Shown here piece by piece: positions 31,289-40,354 of a DNA stretch of 55,932 nucleotides. A program made the position numbers and the translations under genes. The notes below the pieces were generated by a model. The model ran no database searches, was not told the DNA's origin, and saw nothing but the letters and a program-made list of their open reading frames with translations. This stretch comes from an uncultured Clostridia bacterium (GTDB taxonomy: Bacteria; Bacillota; Clostridia; Christensenellales; Borkfalkiaceae): NCBI GenBank assembly GCA_944354035.1, contig CALVPS010000009.1:1-55932 (forward strand), read 5' to 3'. Each line of letters starts with the position of its first letter. Position 1 is the first letter of the stretch.

Positions 31289-31392
31289 TATTCCCAAAAA
31301 ACTTCCCAAATTTTGGGAATACCATCATTGAAAAATACCTGAAAACCACCTATTTTAGGCAAAAAACGGCAATACAAGTGTAAAAAACAGCG
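31289..31392 (+). repeat. Candidate integrase arm sites, right
   Basis: TATTCCCAA...TTCCCAAATTTTGGGAA (31289-31320, with an inner inverted repeat) and GTAAAAAACAGCG (31380-31392), matching sites at 14865-14886 and 14819-14831. Confidence 0.55.
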
Positions 31393-31412
31393 TTTTTCCT
31401 GTTTTTTCTTGC

Positions 31413-31435
31413 TTCGACTCCCGTTTCCTGCTCCA
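31413..31435 (+). repeat. attR
   Basis: 23-bp copy of the tRNA-Gly 3' end including CCA; right boundary of the element. Confidence 0.92.
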
Positions 31436-31474
31436 ATATATCGACGTATGCGCGTTTTGCGTTTATGCCGGAAT

Positions 31475-32353
31475 TCAGAAACCGCTTTGCCGGTTTCTTT
31501 TTTTTGCCGATAAAAACCGCTCCGTGCGCACGGTTTCGGCGCCGTCTGCATACGGTTCAACGATGACCCCGCTGTAGTTCGTCTGTTTATTGACAAGGTT
31601 CTCGGCATGCGTATCCAGCGCGGAAGCGTAGGTATTAACATTTTGCGTAACGCTTTTTAAGACGTACGGGCGGGCTGCATGCTTCCAGCGCTCCGTCTGT
31701 CCGTACAGGTCGTATGTTATTTCAAAGAACCATTCCCCTGCGCCGTCCTTTACGGGCTTAAGCCGCGGCTCGCCGTGGATCATCTCGCCGACCGCCCGCA
31801 AATTTTCACGCAGCGTCTGTTTTGTGAATGCAAACTCGGGCGACGGGATATGATCGAACAGCGCAGCCTGGCTGCCCTCGGCATACGTCCCGTCCAAGTT
31901 ATCCCCCTGCAGACGGAACCGCGGCCTTTCCCCTTTGCGCAGCGGCTCCGCAAGGTCTGTGACGCGGCTTATGACGTCGCTCGCCGTCCACCGTTTGAGC
32001 GGGAGCTGATTTTCGACAGATTGTATATAATATGTGTATCGAAAATCTTGATTTATTATGCCGCCACCGCTTGGGTCTGAGTAACTTTCCCGCGCCGTTC
32101 CACGATACACAATGGCATACGTCGCAGAAATGTTTGCACTTAATGTACTTCCCGTATCTTCTCCCGTTATTGTATTTATTCCGCTTGGCGTGACAATGTC
32201 TATATAAGCTTCTTTAAAATCGTAATACAAGCCGCCGTTTGGAATGTTATCCAATAAAATACAGACCTGTGAAACAGGAGGAACCGTGATGACCGTTCCG
32301 ACAGGAACAGGCGATACAAACGGTTTTTTGATCTCTTTAAAAAAATTTGGCAT
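31475..32353 (-). pseudogene. Tailed-phage structural gene, C-terminal fragment
   Basis: 292 codons that look like the later part of a baseplate/host-contact protein of clostridial siphoviruses: PLKRWTASDVISRVTDLAEP, RPRFRLQ, SPEFAFTKQTLRENLRAVGE. The last residues (KKRNRQSGF) come from the tRNA terminator, so the true end is lost. The upstream part of the same gene is at 32780-33049; a 0.4-kb insert with another gene separates them. It predates the inovirus-type element and lies outside it. Confidence 0.65.
31478..31505 (+). terminator. Original terminator of tRNA-Gly, displaced
   Basis: GAAACCG-CTTTGC-CGGTTTC followed by eight T, 42 bp after attR. Before integration it would have followed the tRNA directly. 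Confidence 0.85.
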
Positions 32354-32372
32354 ACAAAATAATGTCCCTTTG

Positions 32373-32401
32373 TTGACTTTTTTTACTCAATCTTTTATAA
32401 T
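32373..32401 (+). promoter_or_regulatory. Promoter placing +1 at the start codon
   Basis: TTGACT (32373-32378), 17-bp spacer, TATAAT (32396-32401), six bases, ATG at 32408: same geometry as at 5093. Confidence 0.8.
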
Positions 32402-32407
32402 AAAGGC

Positions 32408-32734
32408 ATGAAAAGATTTATTTTTGTCGTCTTATCACTGTTATTTGCTTTCAGTCTTTTGGTTTTACGCACCGTGAACGCCTTTAATCTTTATTCTATC
32501 TGGTACGAAAACGGTTATAATGAAGCAGCGTCAACTCTTGCTTTAGCTATCATTTATCTGATCGGGGCTATAACCACGCTTGCCGCTTGTCTCGTCGTCA
32601 TTTTTTCGCGATATAAAGTACTCACTCCGATCTACGAAAAATTAAAAGAAAAGAAGGAAAGCAAACGCGCTGCGCGCAAACAAAAACGGCTTGAACAATT
32701 GCAGGCCGAAATGGAGAAGCTGAAAAAGGAATGA
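32408..32734 (+). CDS. Small two-helix membrane protein inserted in a phage remnant
   Basis: 108 residues: membrane helices at about 4-23 and 41-66, then a cytoplasmic Lys/Glu/Arg-rich coiled coil (76-108, KLKEKKESKRAARKQKRLEQ). AT-rich compared with the surroundings. It has its own promoter and terminator and sits against the direction of the phage gene it interrupts, as moron genes do. No ribosome site: the -10 box ends six bases before the ATG, so translation is probably leaderless. Function unknown; immunity or envelope role possible. Confidence 0.7.
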   Translation: MKRFIFVVLSLLFAFSLLVLRTVNAFNLYSIWYENGYNEAASTLALAIIYLIGAITTLAACLVVIFSRYKVLTPIYEKLKEKKESKRAARKQKRLEQLQAEMEKLKKE

Positions 32735-32735
32735 A

Positions 32736-32757
32736 AAAAGCCCCCAATCGGGTGCTT
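32736..32757. terminator. Terminator after the moron-like gene
   Basis: AAAGC-CCC...GGG-GCTTT imperfect stem with A tract before and TTTAATT after. Confidence 0.65.
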
Positions 32758-32779
32758 TAATTCTGTATCTTTTTCACCG

Positions 32780-33049
32780 CTAACTTTCTGTAGGCACAAC
32801 GGCGGCCGCATTCTCGGTATAATTTCTCCCGATATCATTGGTAAATGTTATCGTATCCATTACGACGCATTCCGCGACCTTGGTGGGCTCTACCAAGGCG
32901 AGGGTGTGATCGTATCGTCCGCTGCCGATCGGGGTTTCCTGCGCCGCGTCGCCCGACACCACAAAATAATACACCTCGTTTTCCATAACGGTGGTATTCC
33001 CAAGCGTTACGGCGTTTTTTACGTGGATCTCCGCGGGGGTCAGCGGCAC
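32780..33049 (-). pseudogene. Tailed-phage structural gene, upstream fragment
   Basis: 89 codons, LTPAEIHVKNAVTLGNTTVM and TITFTNDIGRNYTENAAAVV, continuing the same gene type as 31475-32353. The frame goes on upstream a few codons (GRFFAVPL) to a TAA without a start codon, so the N-terminal part is missing. Remnant only. Confidence 0.6.
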
Positions 33050-33211
33050 CGCAAAAAAACGGCCGAACGACCGCCATACGCATTAAAAATTTTGGAAAAA
33101 AGAAAGGCGCCTATACACAAAAGCATAAGGCGCCATATTTGTTCCTGAAAAAATCCGCGGCACGCAGCCCCGTAGGCAGTTTGCTCTTCCGGCTCCGCAA
33201 AAGCCTGCCTT

Positions 33212-34087
33212 TTATACCTGCGAAAGCATATACCGGCAGTATGCTTCGGCGATGTTGATGCCGGTGGCCGCCTCCGCCCCGCGGAAAAAGGCGTTGGAGT
33301 TGACTTCGCACAACAGATATCCGTGCGTACCGAACAGCACGTCGACGCCGCAGTAATCGAGTTGCAGCCGCCCGGCCGCCCGTTCGCACATATCGATCAC
33401 TTCGTCGGGCGGCGTAACGGCCGTTCCCGTACCGCCCAACTCTAAATTAGAGCGAAAATCGCCGCGGGAGTGCCGCTCCATGGCGGCAACATATTTTCCG
33501 CCGATCACAACAACGCGCAGATCCCTTCCGCAGCTGTTGGCCGCAAACTGCTGGAACAGGTGCGGAACGCCCTTTACCCGCGCGGCGATCGTCTGCAGCT
33601 GCGCCAAGTCGTCCGCCTTGAACACCCCCTGCCCCAGCGAACCGTAACTGGTTTTAACGACGACGGGAAAGCCGAGCATATCGGCCAGGCGTTCCAGCGC
33701 GGCGCGATCGGGCTGCGCGTCCGCGTCGTAGCACAGCGGGGCGGGAACGGTGACGGGCATGGGAATGCCGCAGCCCGCAAGCCGGATATAGGTGGTCATT
33801 TTGTCGTCGCAGGCCTCTACGGCGTCGTGTCGGTTAAAAAGGCGCATCCCGCCCTGCTCTAACAGACGCGAAAGGTACTTATCTTTATCGAGATATACGC
33901 AAAAATCGTACTGCGTAAGGGCGGAATGCATGCCGCCCCGTTCATCGAGATATGCCGCCGCAATATGGTTGCGCACAATATCTGCCGACGCACCCAGCTT
34001 TATCAGCTCTTCCCGCAGGCGGTGCGCCTGATAGAGTGCGTGCCGTAACTGCGAATACGCGTTGATGACGATGACCGCCCGCTTCAT
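33212..34087 (-). CDS. RimK-type ATP-grasp ligase
   Basis: 291 residues, soluble. ATP-grasp elements: the lid VVVKTSYGSLGQGVFKADD (about 145-163), FQQFAANSCGRDLRVVVIGG, and the metal site LLCEVNSNAFFRG near the C-terminus. Family members ligate glutamate or another amino acid to a carboxylate (RimK, LysX, coenzyme gamma-F420 ligases). Target unknown. ATG at 34087 with GGAGGGG; codons upstream to 34177 have no site. Monocistronic as far as visible. Confidence 0.85.
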   Translation of the reverse strand: MKRAVIVINAYSQLRHALYQAHRLREELIKLGASADIVRNHIAAAYLDERGGMHSALTQYDFCVYLDKDKYLSRLLEQGGMRLFNRHDAVEACDDKMTTYIRLAGCGIPMPVTVPAPLCYDADAQPDRAALERLADMLGFPVVVKTSYGSLGQGVFKADDLAQLQTIAARVKGVPHLFQQFAANSCGRDLRVVVIGGKYVAAMERHSRGDFRSNLELGGTGTAVTPPDEVIDMCERAAGRLQLDYCGVDVLFGTHGYLLCEVNSNAFFRGAEAATGINIAEAYCRYMLSQV

Positions 34088-34206
34088 ACCGCCCCTCCTT
34101 ATTTTGTCGCAGCGCTTTACGTGCCCTTGGGAACCCTTTACGAGCGAACCTGTGCGCCGTGCGCGACGAAAGAACACAACGCGCCGCAGGGCGCGTTGCG
34201 TTGACC

Positions 34207-34677
34207 TTATTCCTTATTTTTCCCTTCGCTGTCCCGCGCTTCGGCTTCGGCCTTTTTTTGTTCCTCTTCTTTGCGTTGGTAATAATTCTTATACCCGGCG
34301 TTTTGGTTATCGCCCTGATCCCACTTTTTGCCGCGCACCGCCAAAAAAGCGATCAGCACCGCCGCCGCCAGAATGACGGCAATGATGGGCATGACAAGTT
34401 TTCCGGGCAGGGAAAGTTCGCCGATAAGGGCGAACAGCGCCACCACAAAAAAGCCGGCGCCGAAATAGATATAAAACTTTTTAAGGGGCACGACGGTCTT
34501 TTCGAATACGCCGCGCAGCACAAAGGTGAGGCCGAACCCGCCGGCGAGCAGCACGGCCGCCCAGCCGAGCGTAAACCAGCCGAACGTCTCTTCAAGGCAG
34601 ACGGACAGCAGCCACAGCACGGCGGAAACCAAAAATACCAGTCCCAAAATAAGGCCGAATAAAAACTTTTTGCTCAT
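34207..34677 (-). CDS. Four-helix membrane protein, unknown
   Basis: 156 residues starting MSKKFLFGLILGLVFLVSAV after AAAGGAGG. Four membrane helices (about 5-28, 36-58, 68-88, 92-114) and a hydrophilic tail with a Lys/Glu/Gln-rich helix (YYQRKEEEQKKAEAEARDSE). Unknown function; 119 bp before the ATP-grasp gene on the same strand. Confidence 0.75.
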   Translation of the reverse strand: MSKKFLFGLILGLVFLVSAVLWLLSVCLEETFGWFTLGWAAVLLAGGFGLTFVLRGVFEKTVVPLKKFYIYFGAGFFVVALFALIGELSLPGKLVMPIIAVILAAAVLIAFLAVRGKKWDQGDNQNAGYKNYYQRKEEEQKKAEAEARDSEGKNKE

Positions 34678-35001
34678 ACTTCCTCCTTTATCGCAGCGCA
34701 ACGGGCGGAATACCGCGCACGCTTCGTCGCCTTTGTCGATCGCAACGCTGCGCCGTGGCGATCGGTGCGCGCAAACCCGCCGATGCGCATATGAAACAAC
34801 TTTTAGCCGCCCGCGGAAAGCGGCGGATGCTCTCCGGTACGCGTTTGCCGCCGCGCACCGCCTTTACGAAACGTGTGCGCTTGCCGCCTTGCGCCCGACA
34901 GTTTTTTCCTGTCCCGGGCGATCGTCGCGATCGCAAGCGCCGACGCAGACATGGCGAAACGCATGATGAAAACCGATTTCTTTGCTCGGATCGTCGTCCC
35001 G
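34678..35001. other. Intergenic gap, nothing identified
   Basis: 324 bp between two minus-strand genes. GC-rich with scattered short inverted repeats; no credible gene, promoter or terminator stood out. Confidence 0.5.
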
Positions 35002-36162
35002 TCAACCGGCAAAGTATTTCCACAAAAAATATAGTCCGACGGCAACGCCGATCAGCAGAACGGTAAGCACGGTGACCTTGACGGGCGACGTAGGGCGTTC
35101 GCCGGTGACCTTTCCACTTAAACCGTTTACAAAAAATTGGTACAGCTTTTTGCGCCAGGTACAATGCCCCACATACACGGGAACGAGGATATACTTATAG
35201 GTGATGTTGCGGCACTCCATGGAAAAATCGAACGAACGCACCACGTCGTAATCGTAACGGCTTAAAATTTGCGTCCGCAGGCGGCTGCGCATAACGCTCT
35301 TTGCCTCTTCCCAGCAGGCAAGGCCGTCCTTTGCCGATTGGTTTGCCGTAAAACCGCTTAAATACTCGCGCGAGTACTCCTTGCTGTCGTTCGTATGAAA
35401 GGGCTGCAGGGCGTTCAGCGACTTTTGATCGATGCTGTCGGACGCCTGAATGAGGACGTCGTCGAAGGCGCTTGTAAAGCGCCCGCTCACATGGAAATAT
35501 TTTATGTAGCGTTCGCGCACGGGCTTACCGTTGCGGTAGCGCGTGCGATAGTAATACTTGCCCAAAACGCCGATGTAATCGGACGTCGTGCTTGCATCAA
35601 AGGTAAAGGCGGGTATGTATACGCCGTTCATGTTTTCGGGTTTGGCGCCCTTGCGGAACTTTTGCGGCGCAAAGAACTTGCGCTTTGCCCAGCTTTTTAC
35701 ATTGCCGGCGGCCGCCTCTTTGCCGATGGCAAAGGGCACCACGGCGTTCGGCCGCAGCCCGGGAAGCTCCTCCGCCTCCACAATGTTGGTCGTGCCGCAA
35801 AACGGGCAGCTCGTGGCGATCTCGCGGCGGTCGAGCACCACGCGCGCGCCGCAGTTTTCGCAGCGCAGCACGCGCGATTCCGCGCCCCACGCCCCGTCGC
35901 CGCGCAGCAGTTCTTCAAAGGCACGCTCCTCGCTGTGATCGGCCTCCACCGCCTGCTCGGTGCCGCAGTGCTCGCAGTACAGCTTGCCCCTCTGCGAATC
36001 GTACACCATATTGGCGCCGCAGGCGGGACACTTTATCGCCTCGGAATCCGTCTCTATCTCCTCCGACGCCGCGGAGGCTGCGCCGTACGCCTGTTCGTCG
36101 CCGTACGCCCCGCGCGTTTCGTCTTCGTCATACGGGAATCGTCCGTTATCCGTCTGCCGCAT
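35002..36162 (-). CDS. Zinc-ribbon (TFIIB-like) membrane protein, YdjG-like
   Basis: 386 residues. Two zinc ribbons near the N-terminus (CPACGANMVYDSQRGKLYCE-HCG and CENCGARVVLDRREIATSCP-FCG), a large middle domain (130-355), and a C-terminal membrane helix (about 362-382, VTVLTVLLIGVAVGLYFLWK). The layout matches YdjG-type proteins that accompany SPFH protein YdjI and PspA in Bacillus envelope stress. Starts 11 bp after the SPFH gene. I use ATG 36162 after GAGGGAGAGG rather than an upstream TTG. Confidence 0.8.
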   Translation of the reverse strand: MRQTDNGRFPYDEDETRGAYGDEQAYGAASAASEEIETDSEAIKCPACGANMVYDSQRGKLYCEHCGTEQAVEADHSEERAFEELLRGDGAWGAESRVLRCENCGARVVLDRREIATSCPFCGTTNIVEAEELPGLRPNAVVPFAIGKEAAAGNVKSWAKRKFFAPQKFRKGAKPENMNGVYIPAFTFDASTTSDYIGVLGKYYYRTRYRNGKPVRERYIKYFHVSGRFTSAFDDVLIQASDSIDQKSLNALQPFHTNDSKEYSREYLSGFTANQSAKDGLACWEEAKSVMRSRLRTQILSRYDYDVVRSFDFSMECRNITYKYILVPVYVGHCTWRKKLYQFFVNGLSGKVTGERPTSPVKVTVLTVLLIGVAVGLYFLWKYFAG

Positions 36163-36173
36163 ACCCCTCTCCC

Positions 36174-37271
36174 TCAATCAAGTTTTTGCCCGCACTCGGT
36201 ACAGAATTTTGCGCCGGGGGACACCTCGGCCCCGCACTTGGGGCAGACTGTCTGCAATTTTTGCCCGCACTCCGAACAGAATTTTGCGCCCGCCGAAAGT
36301 ACGGCTCCGCACTTGGGGCACACGCTGCCCATGGGCGCCCCGCACTCGGTGCAAAACTTTGCGCCCTCGCGCACCTTGGCGCCGCACTTGGGACAGGACG
36401 CCGTTTCCTCGTCTGCAGCGGCGGCGGGGCGCTGTATGCCCTGCGCGTACAGTTCGCCGAACATGCTGCCCATGCCAAGGCCCATGCCGGCGCTCATGGC
36501 AGCGCCGCCTATGCCGGGGTTTTTAGCCGCTTCGCGCAGGGCGTCGGCCTGCGCCATGCGCATGTAGGTATCCATATTACCGCGCATCATGCCCAGCGAC
36601 GTGTTTTTATCGAGCGCCTCCTCCAACTCTTTGGGCAGCGAAAAGTTTTCGAACACAAAATTGGTGAGCTCCATGCCCAATTTCTGAAAGGCCGGCTGCA
36701 TGGAATTCTTTACCACATTGCCCAGCTCCATTAAATTGCCCGCCATATCGAGGATGGGGATCTTGCTCTCGCCGATGGCGTCGGAAATGCCGCTTACGAC
36801 GATGCTGCGGATATACGACGATATATCCTCGGTCCGGAACGTGGAATTGGTACCGGAAAGCTCCTGCATGAACACAAAGGCGTCCGTCACGCGGAAGGAA
36901 TAGGTACCGTAGCCGCGCACGCGCACCGCGCCGTAATCTTTATCGCGGATGATGATGGGGTTGGCCGTCCCCCATTTGAAGTTGACGAACTGCCTGGTAT
37001 TTACAAAATAGATATCCGAACGGAAGGGATTTTCAAACCCGTACTTCCAGCTCAACAGCTTGGTGATGACGGGGATGGAATCGGTATCCAGCTTATAAAA
37101 GCCGGGCAAAAATACGTCGGCCATCTTTCCCTTATGCGCAAAGATCGCCACCTGTGAATCGCGGACGGTGAGCACGGAACCCTTGCTGACGTAGTCGTTC
37201 TTCATGTCCACCTTGTATACGATGATATCCTTGCTTTCGTCGGTCCACTCGATATTTTTTAAAAGTCCCAT
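36174..37271 (-). CDS. SPFH-domain protein with three zinc ribbons, YdjI-like
   Basis: 365 residues. SPFH/band-7 domain of the YdjI (virion core protein-like) group at about 1-250, starting MGLLKNIEWTDESKDIIVYK, without a membrane helix. A Gly/Met-rich hinge (260-295) leads to three CPKCG...FCTECG ribbons (about 303-363). Probably acts at the membrane in envelope stress with the downstream YdjG-like protein. ATG 37271 fits GAGG nine bases upstream better than the ATG at 37280. Perfect promoter at 37305-37333. No pspA is visible. Confidence 0.88.
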   Translation of the reverse strand: MGLLKNIEWTDESKDIIVYKVDMKNDYVSKGSVLTVRDSQVAIFAHKGKMADVFLPGFYKLDTDSIPVITKLLSWKYGFENPFRSDIYFVNTRQFVNFKWGTANPIIIRDKDYGAVRVRGYGTYSFRVTDAFVFMQELSGTNSTFRTEDISSYIRSIVVSGISDAIGESKIPILDMAGNLMELGNVVKNSMQPAFQKLGMELTNFVFENFSLPKELEEALDKNTSLGMMRGNMDTYMRMAQADALREAAKNPGIGGAAMSAGMGLGMGSMFGELYAQGIQRPAAAADEETASCPKCGAKVREGAKFCTECGAPMGSVCPKCGAVLSAGAKFCSECGQKLQTVCPKCGAEVSPGAKFCTECGQKLD

Positions 37272-37304
37272 AATTTCCATCCTCAATAATATTTTCCGTA
37301 TTAT

Positions 37305-37333
37305 ATTATACTGCAAGCGGACGGCATTGTCAA
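37305..37333 (-). promoter_or_regulatory. Consensus promoter of the SPFH operon
   Basis: Minus strand TTGACA (37328-37333), 17-bp spacer, TATAAT (37305-37310). Confidence 0.9.
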
Positions 37334-37612
37334 GCGGCGGGCGCAAATCGGCAAAGATCCCGCGGTCATTGCGGGGCATCGTACTGCCCCCTGTCCCGAA
37401 CGCCGCACCGCTCGTTCCGCACCCGCCGCGCGGAAGGGACTGCGCAGAACGCCACGGCATGGTTGACATGCGATCGCCGCCTGCTGGCTGCAAACGTACC
37501 CTGTACTCTTACTCTATCCTCTTCCTCGACGCGGCAAGGGACGGCGCGACTTACCGAAGGCGCTTACCGCAGGCGCTTTCCCCTCCCCGCCGCCCCTTTC
37601 CTTTGTAAGATG

Positions 37613-37848
37613 CGGCAGGCGAAGAACGCGCCTGGCGGAAGGGGCATCGTACCCGCGCGGTGCCGACCGTTACGCCCCTTTCGCCTTGCTTTGCTCGGCG
37701 CCCTCCCTTTATAAAGGAGGGCAAGACGGAAAATGGCGCCGAGCCATACGGCCATTGCGGAGGTCTTTTTTTACAAATGAACACCATCCGATTCTGGTCA
37801 TCGGCAAAGTCTCTCTCGAACCCGCGGACGATCCGCGGGTTTTCGTTA
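37613..37848 (+). repeat. Dispersed ~240-bp repeat, copy 1
   Basis: Non-coding block in the 647-bp gap between SPFH promoter and topoisomerase A. Its inverse occurs at 53014-53250 with long near-identical runs (for example GCGCGGTGCCGACCGTTACG, CAAGACGGAAAA, GCGCCGAGCCAT, TTGCGGAGGTCTT). It ends in a terminator-like stem AACCCGCGG...CCGCGGGTT. No transposase inside. Confidence 0.85.
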
Positions 37849-37850
37849 CC

Positions 37851-37880
37851 AAAAAGGGACGCCCGTTTTTCGGCCGTCCC
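37851..37880 (-). terminator. Terminator of the topoisomerase operon
   Basis: Minus strand GGGACG...CGTCCC followed by TTTTT, 39 bp after the subunit A stop. Confidence 0.8.
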
Positions 37881-37918
37881 CTCTTGCGGCGCGCCCCGCC
37901 TGAAACGGTGCGCGACCC

Positions 37919-40354
37919 TTATTCCTCTATTTCACGGTACTTCATGGCAAACACCTGCAGCGGCTTCCACTTTACGCCTTTCAGCGCGCGGCCGCGCGTA
38001 TTGGTGCCGTCGATGGGGATATCTTCGGTTACGATCTCCTCCATGCCTCCGTCGTCTTTTACCGCCGCCAAAACGTAGGGCACCGTAACGTAGTCGGCGA
38101 ATACGACGTGCGCATTTTTGAGAGAAACGATCTGCACGCCCTTGCGGTAGCGGGGCAGCGGGTCGATCTGCGCGGCAATGACGCGCTTGTAGCGCCCGTC
38201 CGAAGCAGCCACGATGATCTCGCCCTCACCGTCGATCTGCGAGGCAAACACCACCTCGTCGCTATCTTTTAGATTCATGCCCTTTACGCCGCCGGCGACC
38301 CTGCCCTGCAAGGGGATATCGTCTTTTTTGGCGTTGAGGCACATCCCCCCGCGCGAGACGAAAAATACCGTTACCCCCTCTTCTTCCGCGTCCGGCTGGA
38401 CGCAGACAAGGCGGTCGCCCTCGTTCAGGCGAATGCCCTGGAACACGCTTTTCCCCACGGCATATTCCGACCATGCCGTCTTTTTCAGCATGCCCATACG
38501 GGTAATAAACAGAAGGTTTCCGCCGCCCGTTTCACCGCGGAACAGGGCGACGGGCCGCTCGTCCTCCGCGGCGTCGGGGAAGAGATCCTTTAAGGCAAAC
38601 CCCGCGTCGGAAAACTTGCAGCCGATGCGTTCGCCCGTCAGGCGGTAGCAGTTGCCCAGGTCGGAGACGACCATCAGCTGCTCGTCGGAGACCACGTGGA
38701 TGGTTTCCCGTACGACGGCGCCGAGCTTCGAGGCGGGGCCGATCGTCTTATTCGAGGCAGAAAAATTGCGCTCGGTGACGCACTTCAGCTTTCCGTCCGC
38801 CGTAATACATACCACGCTGCCCACGCCCGGGGCCTTTACGTCGGCACGCTCCGCCTCGGCCTCGTCCTCCGAAAATACGAGCACGGACTTGCGGGGCGTT
38901 TTATACTTCTTTTTGATCTCCAGCAGCTCCTCTTTGACGACTTCGTACTGCCGGCGCTGGCTGTTGACGATGGCGGTGAGCCGTTCGATCAGCTCTTTTA
39001 AGCGCGCAAGTTCCTCCTCCAGCTTAAACACTTCCAGCTTGGTCAGGCGCGCCAGGCGCAGATCGAGAATGGCCTGGGCCTGACGCTCGGACAAATCGAA
39101 CCGCTTGCGCAGCTTATCGCGCGCGTCGGCCGTGGAGTCGGCGTTTTTAATGATCTTTACCACCTCGTCGATGTTGCGTACGGCAACGATGAGCCCTTCG
39201 AGAATATGGCAGCGCTCCTTGGCCTGCGCCAGGTCGAACTTGGTGCGGCGGAGCACCACCTCGCGCTGATAGTTCACGTAGTAGCGGATGATATCCATCA
39301 GTCCCATCAGCATGGGCTTCCCGCCGGCGATGGCCACCATATTCATGCCGAACGTCACCTCAAGGTCGGTGTACTTATACAGCACCTTTAAAATTTTGTT
39401 CACGTCGCCGCCGCGTACCTCCACGACGGCGCGGATGCCCTCGCGGTCGGACTCGTCGCTGACCTTGGTAACGGCGGCCAGCTCCTCCTTTTTTTCCTCG
39501 CGCAGTTCGGCGATCTTGCGCAGCAGCGCCGACTTGTTCACCTGGTAGGGAAGCTCGGTGATGACAATGTTCTTCCGGTCGCCCTCGCCGTCCTCCACGC
39601 GCACCTTGGCGCGCAGCAGAATGCGCCCCTTACCCGTTTTGTAGGCCTGATTCAGTTCGTTGGCGATGATATAGCCGCCCGTAGGGAAATCGGGCGCCTT
39701 GATATATTGCAACATTTCGTTCAGGCGGATGGTCGGCTTATCGATGTAGGCCACCGCGCCGTCGATGCACTCCGCCAGGTTGTGGGGCGGGATATTGGTG
39801 GCAAGCCCCACCGCAATACCGGAGGCGCCGTTTACCAACAGGTTGGGAAAGCGCCCGGGCAGCATGTCGGGCTCTTTTAACGTATCGTCGAAGTTGAGCG
39901 AAAAGGGAACGGTGTTCTTTTCGAGATCGCGCAGCAATTCCAGCGAGATCGGCTCCAGCCGCGCCTCGGTATAGCGCATGGCCGCCGCGGGGTCGCCGTC
40001 CACCGAGCCGAAATTGCCGTGCCCGTTGACCAGCGTGCGCCCCATGTTAAAGTCCTGCGCCATGCGAACCATGGCGTCGTAGACGGAGGAGTCTCCGTGC
40101 GGGTGATATTTGCCCATGCAGTCGCCGACGATGCGCGCCGACTTCTTGTGCGGTTTATCGGGCGTAAGACCCATTTCGTACATGGTGTACAGAATGCGCC
40201 GCTGCACGGGCTTTAAGCCGTCCTCCACGCGGGGCAGCGCGCGGTCCAGAATGACGAACTCCGCATACGGCAGCATGGAGGCAGGCAGCACCTCTTCGAG
40301 GGGCGTTACGAACAGCGTGCCCTGCGGTTCGGGCTGTTTTTGTTCAGGCTTCAT
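37919..40354 (-). CDS. Type IIA topoisomerase subunit A (ParC/GyrA)
   Basis: 811 residues; cuts and rejoins DNA with the B subunit. Winged-helix/tower part with catalytic Tyr128 in [11 protein letters not shown], the quinolone region [17 protein letters not shown] (about 85-101) with Ser and Asp at the usual positions, and a C-terminal beta-pinwheel (from about 500). The GyrA box is degenerate ([10 protein letters not shown] instead of QRRGGKG), which points to a ParC-like or divergent second enzyme rather than housekeeping gyrase. Overlaps the B subunit gene by 11 bp. Confidence 0.92.
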   Translation of the reverse strand: MKPEQKQPEPQGTLFVTPLEEVLPASMLPYAEFVILDRALPRVEDGLKPVQRRILYTMYEMGLTPDKPHKKSARIVGDCMGKYHPHGDSSVYDAMVRMAQDFNMGRTLVNGHGNFGSVDGDPAAAMRYTEARLEPISLELLRDLEKNTVPFSLNFDDTLKEPDMLPGRFPNLLVNGASGIAVGLATNIPPHNLAECIDGAVAYIDKPTIRLNEMLQYIKAPDFPTGGYIIANELNQAYKTGKGRILLRAKVRVEDGEGDRKNIVITELPYQVNKSALLRKIAELREEKKEELAAVTKVSDESDREGIRAVVEVRGGDVNKILKVLYKYTDLEVTFGMNMVAIAGGKPMLMGLMDIIRYYVNYQREVVLRRTKFDLAQAKERCHILEGLIVAVRNIDEVVKIIKNADSTADARDKLRKRFDLSERQAQAILDLRLARLTKLEVFKLEEELARLKELIERLTAIVNSQRRQYEVVKEELLEIKKKYKTPRKSVLVFSEDEAEAERADVKAPGVGSVVCITADGKLKCVTERNFSASNKTIGPASKLGAVVRETIHVVSDEQLMVVSDLGNCYRLTGERIGCKFSDAGFALKDLFPDAAEDERPVALFRGETGGGNLLFITRMGMLKKTAWSEYAVGKSVFQGIRLNEGDRLVCVQPDAEEEGVTVFFVSRGGMCLNAKKDDIPLQGRVAGGVKGMNLKDSDEVVFASQIDGEGEIIVAASDGRYKRVIAAQIDPLPRYRKGVQIVSLKNAHVVFADYVTVPYVLAAVKDDGGMEEIVTEDIPIDGTNTRGRALKGVKWKPLQVFAMKYREIEE

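Larger units (their letters stand above)
14777..31435. mobile_element. Integrated inovirus-type (filamentous phage-like) prophage, 16.6 kb
   Basis: Bounded by 23-bp exact direct repeats of the tRNA-Gly 3' end (14777-14799 and 31413-31435). It holds a tyrosine integrase next to attR, an XRE repressor with a large operator, and a minus-strand gene train encoding a Zot-like ATPase, a signal-peptide plus C-terminal-anchor protein followed by a four-helix membrane protein, several membrane-anchored Ig-like proteins, small basic proteins and a replication initiator. I find no terminase, portal, capsid, tail, holin or lysin gene and no conjugation relaxase. The Zot-like ATPase and the pIII/pVI-like pair are the hallmark set of inoviruses. 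The assignment is mine from motifs; virion production is not shown. Confidence 0.82.
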
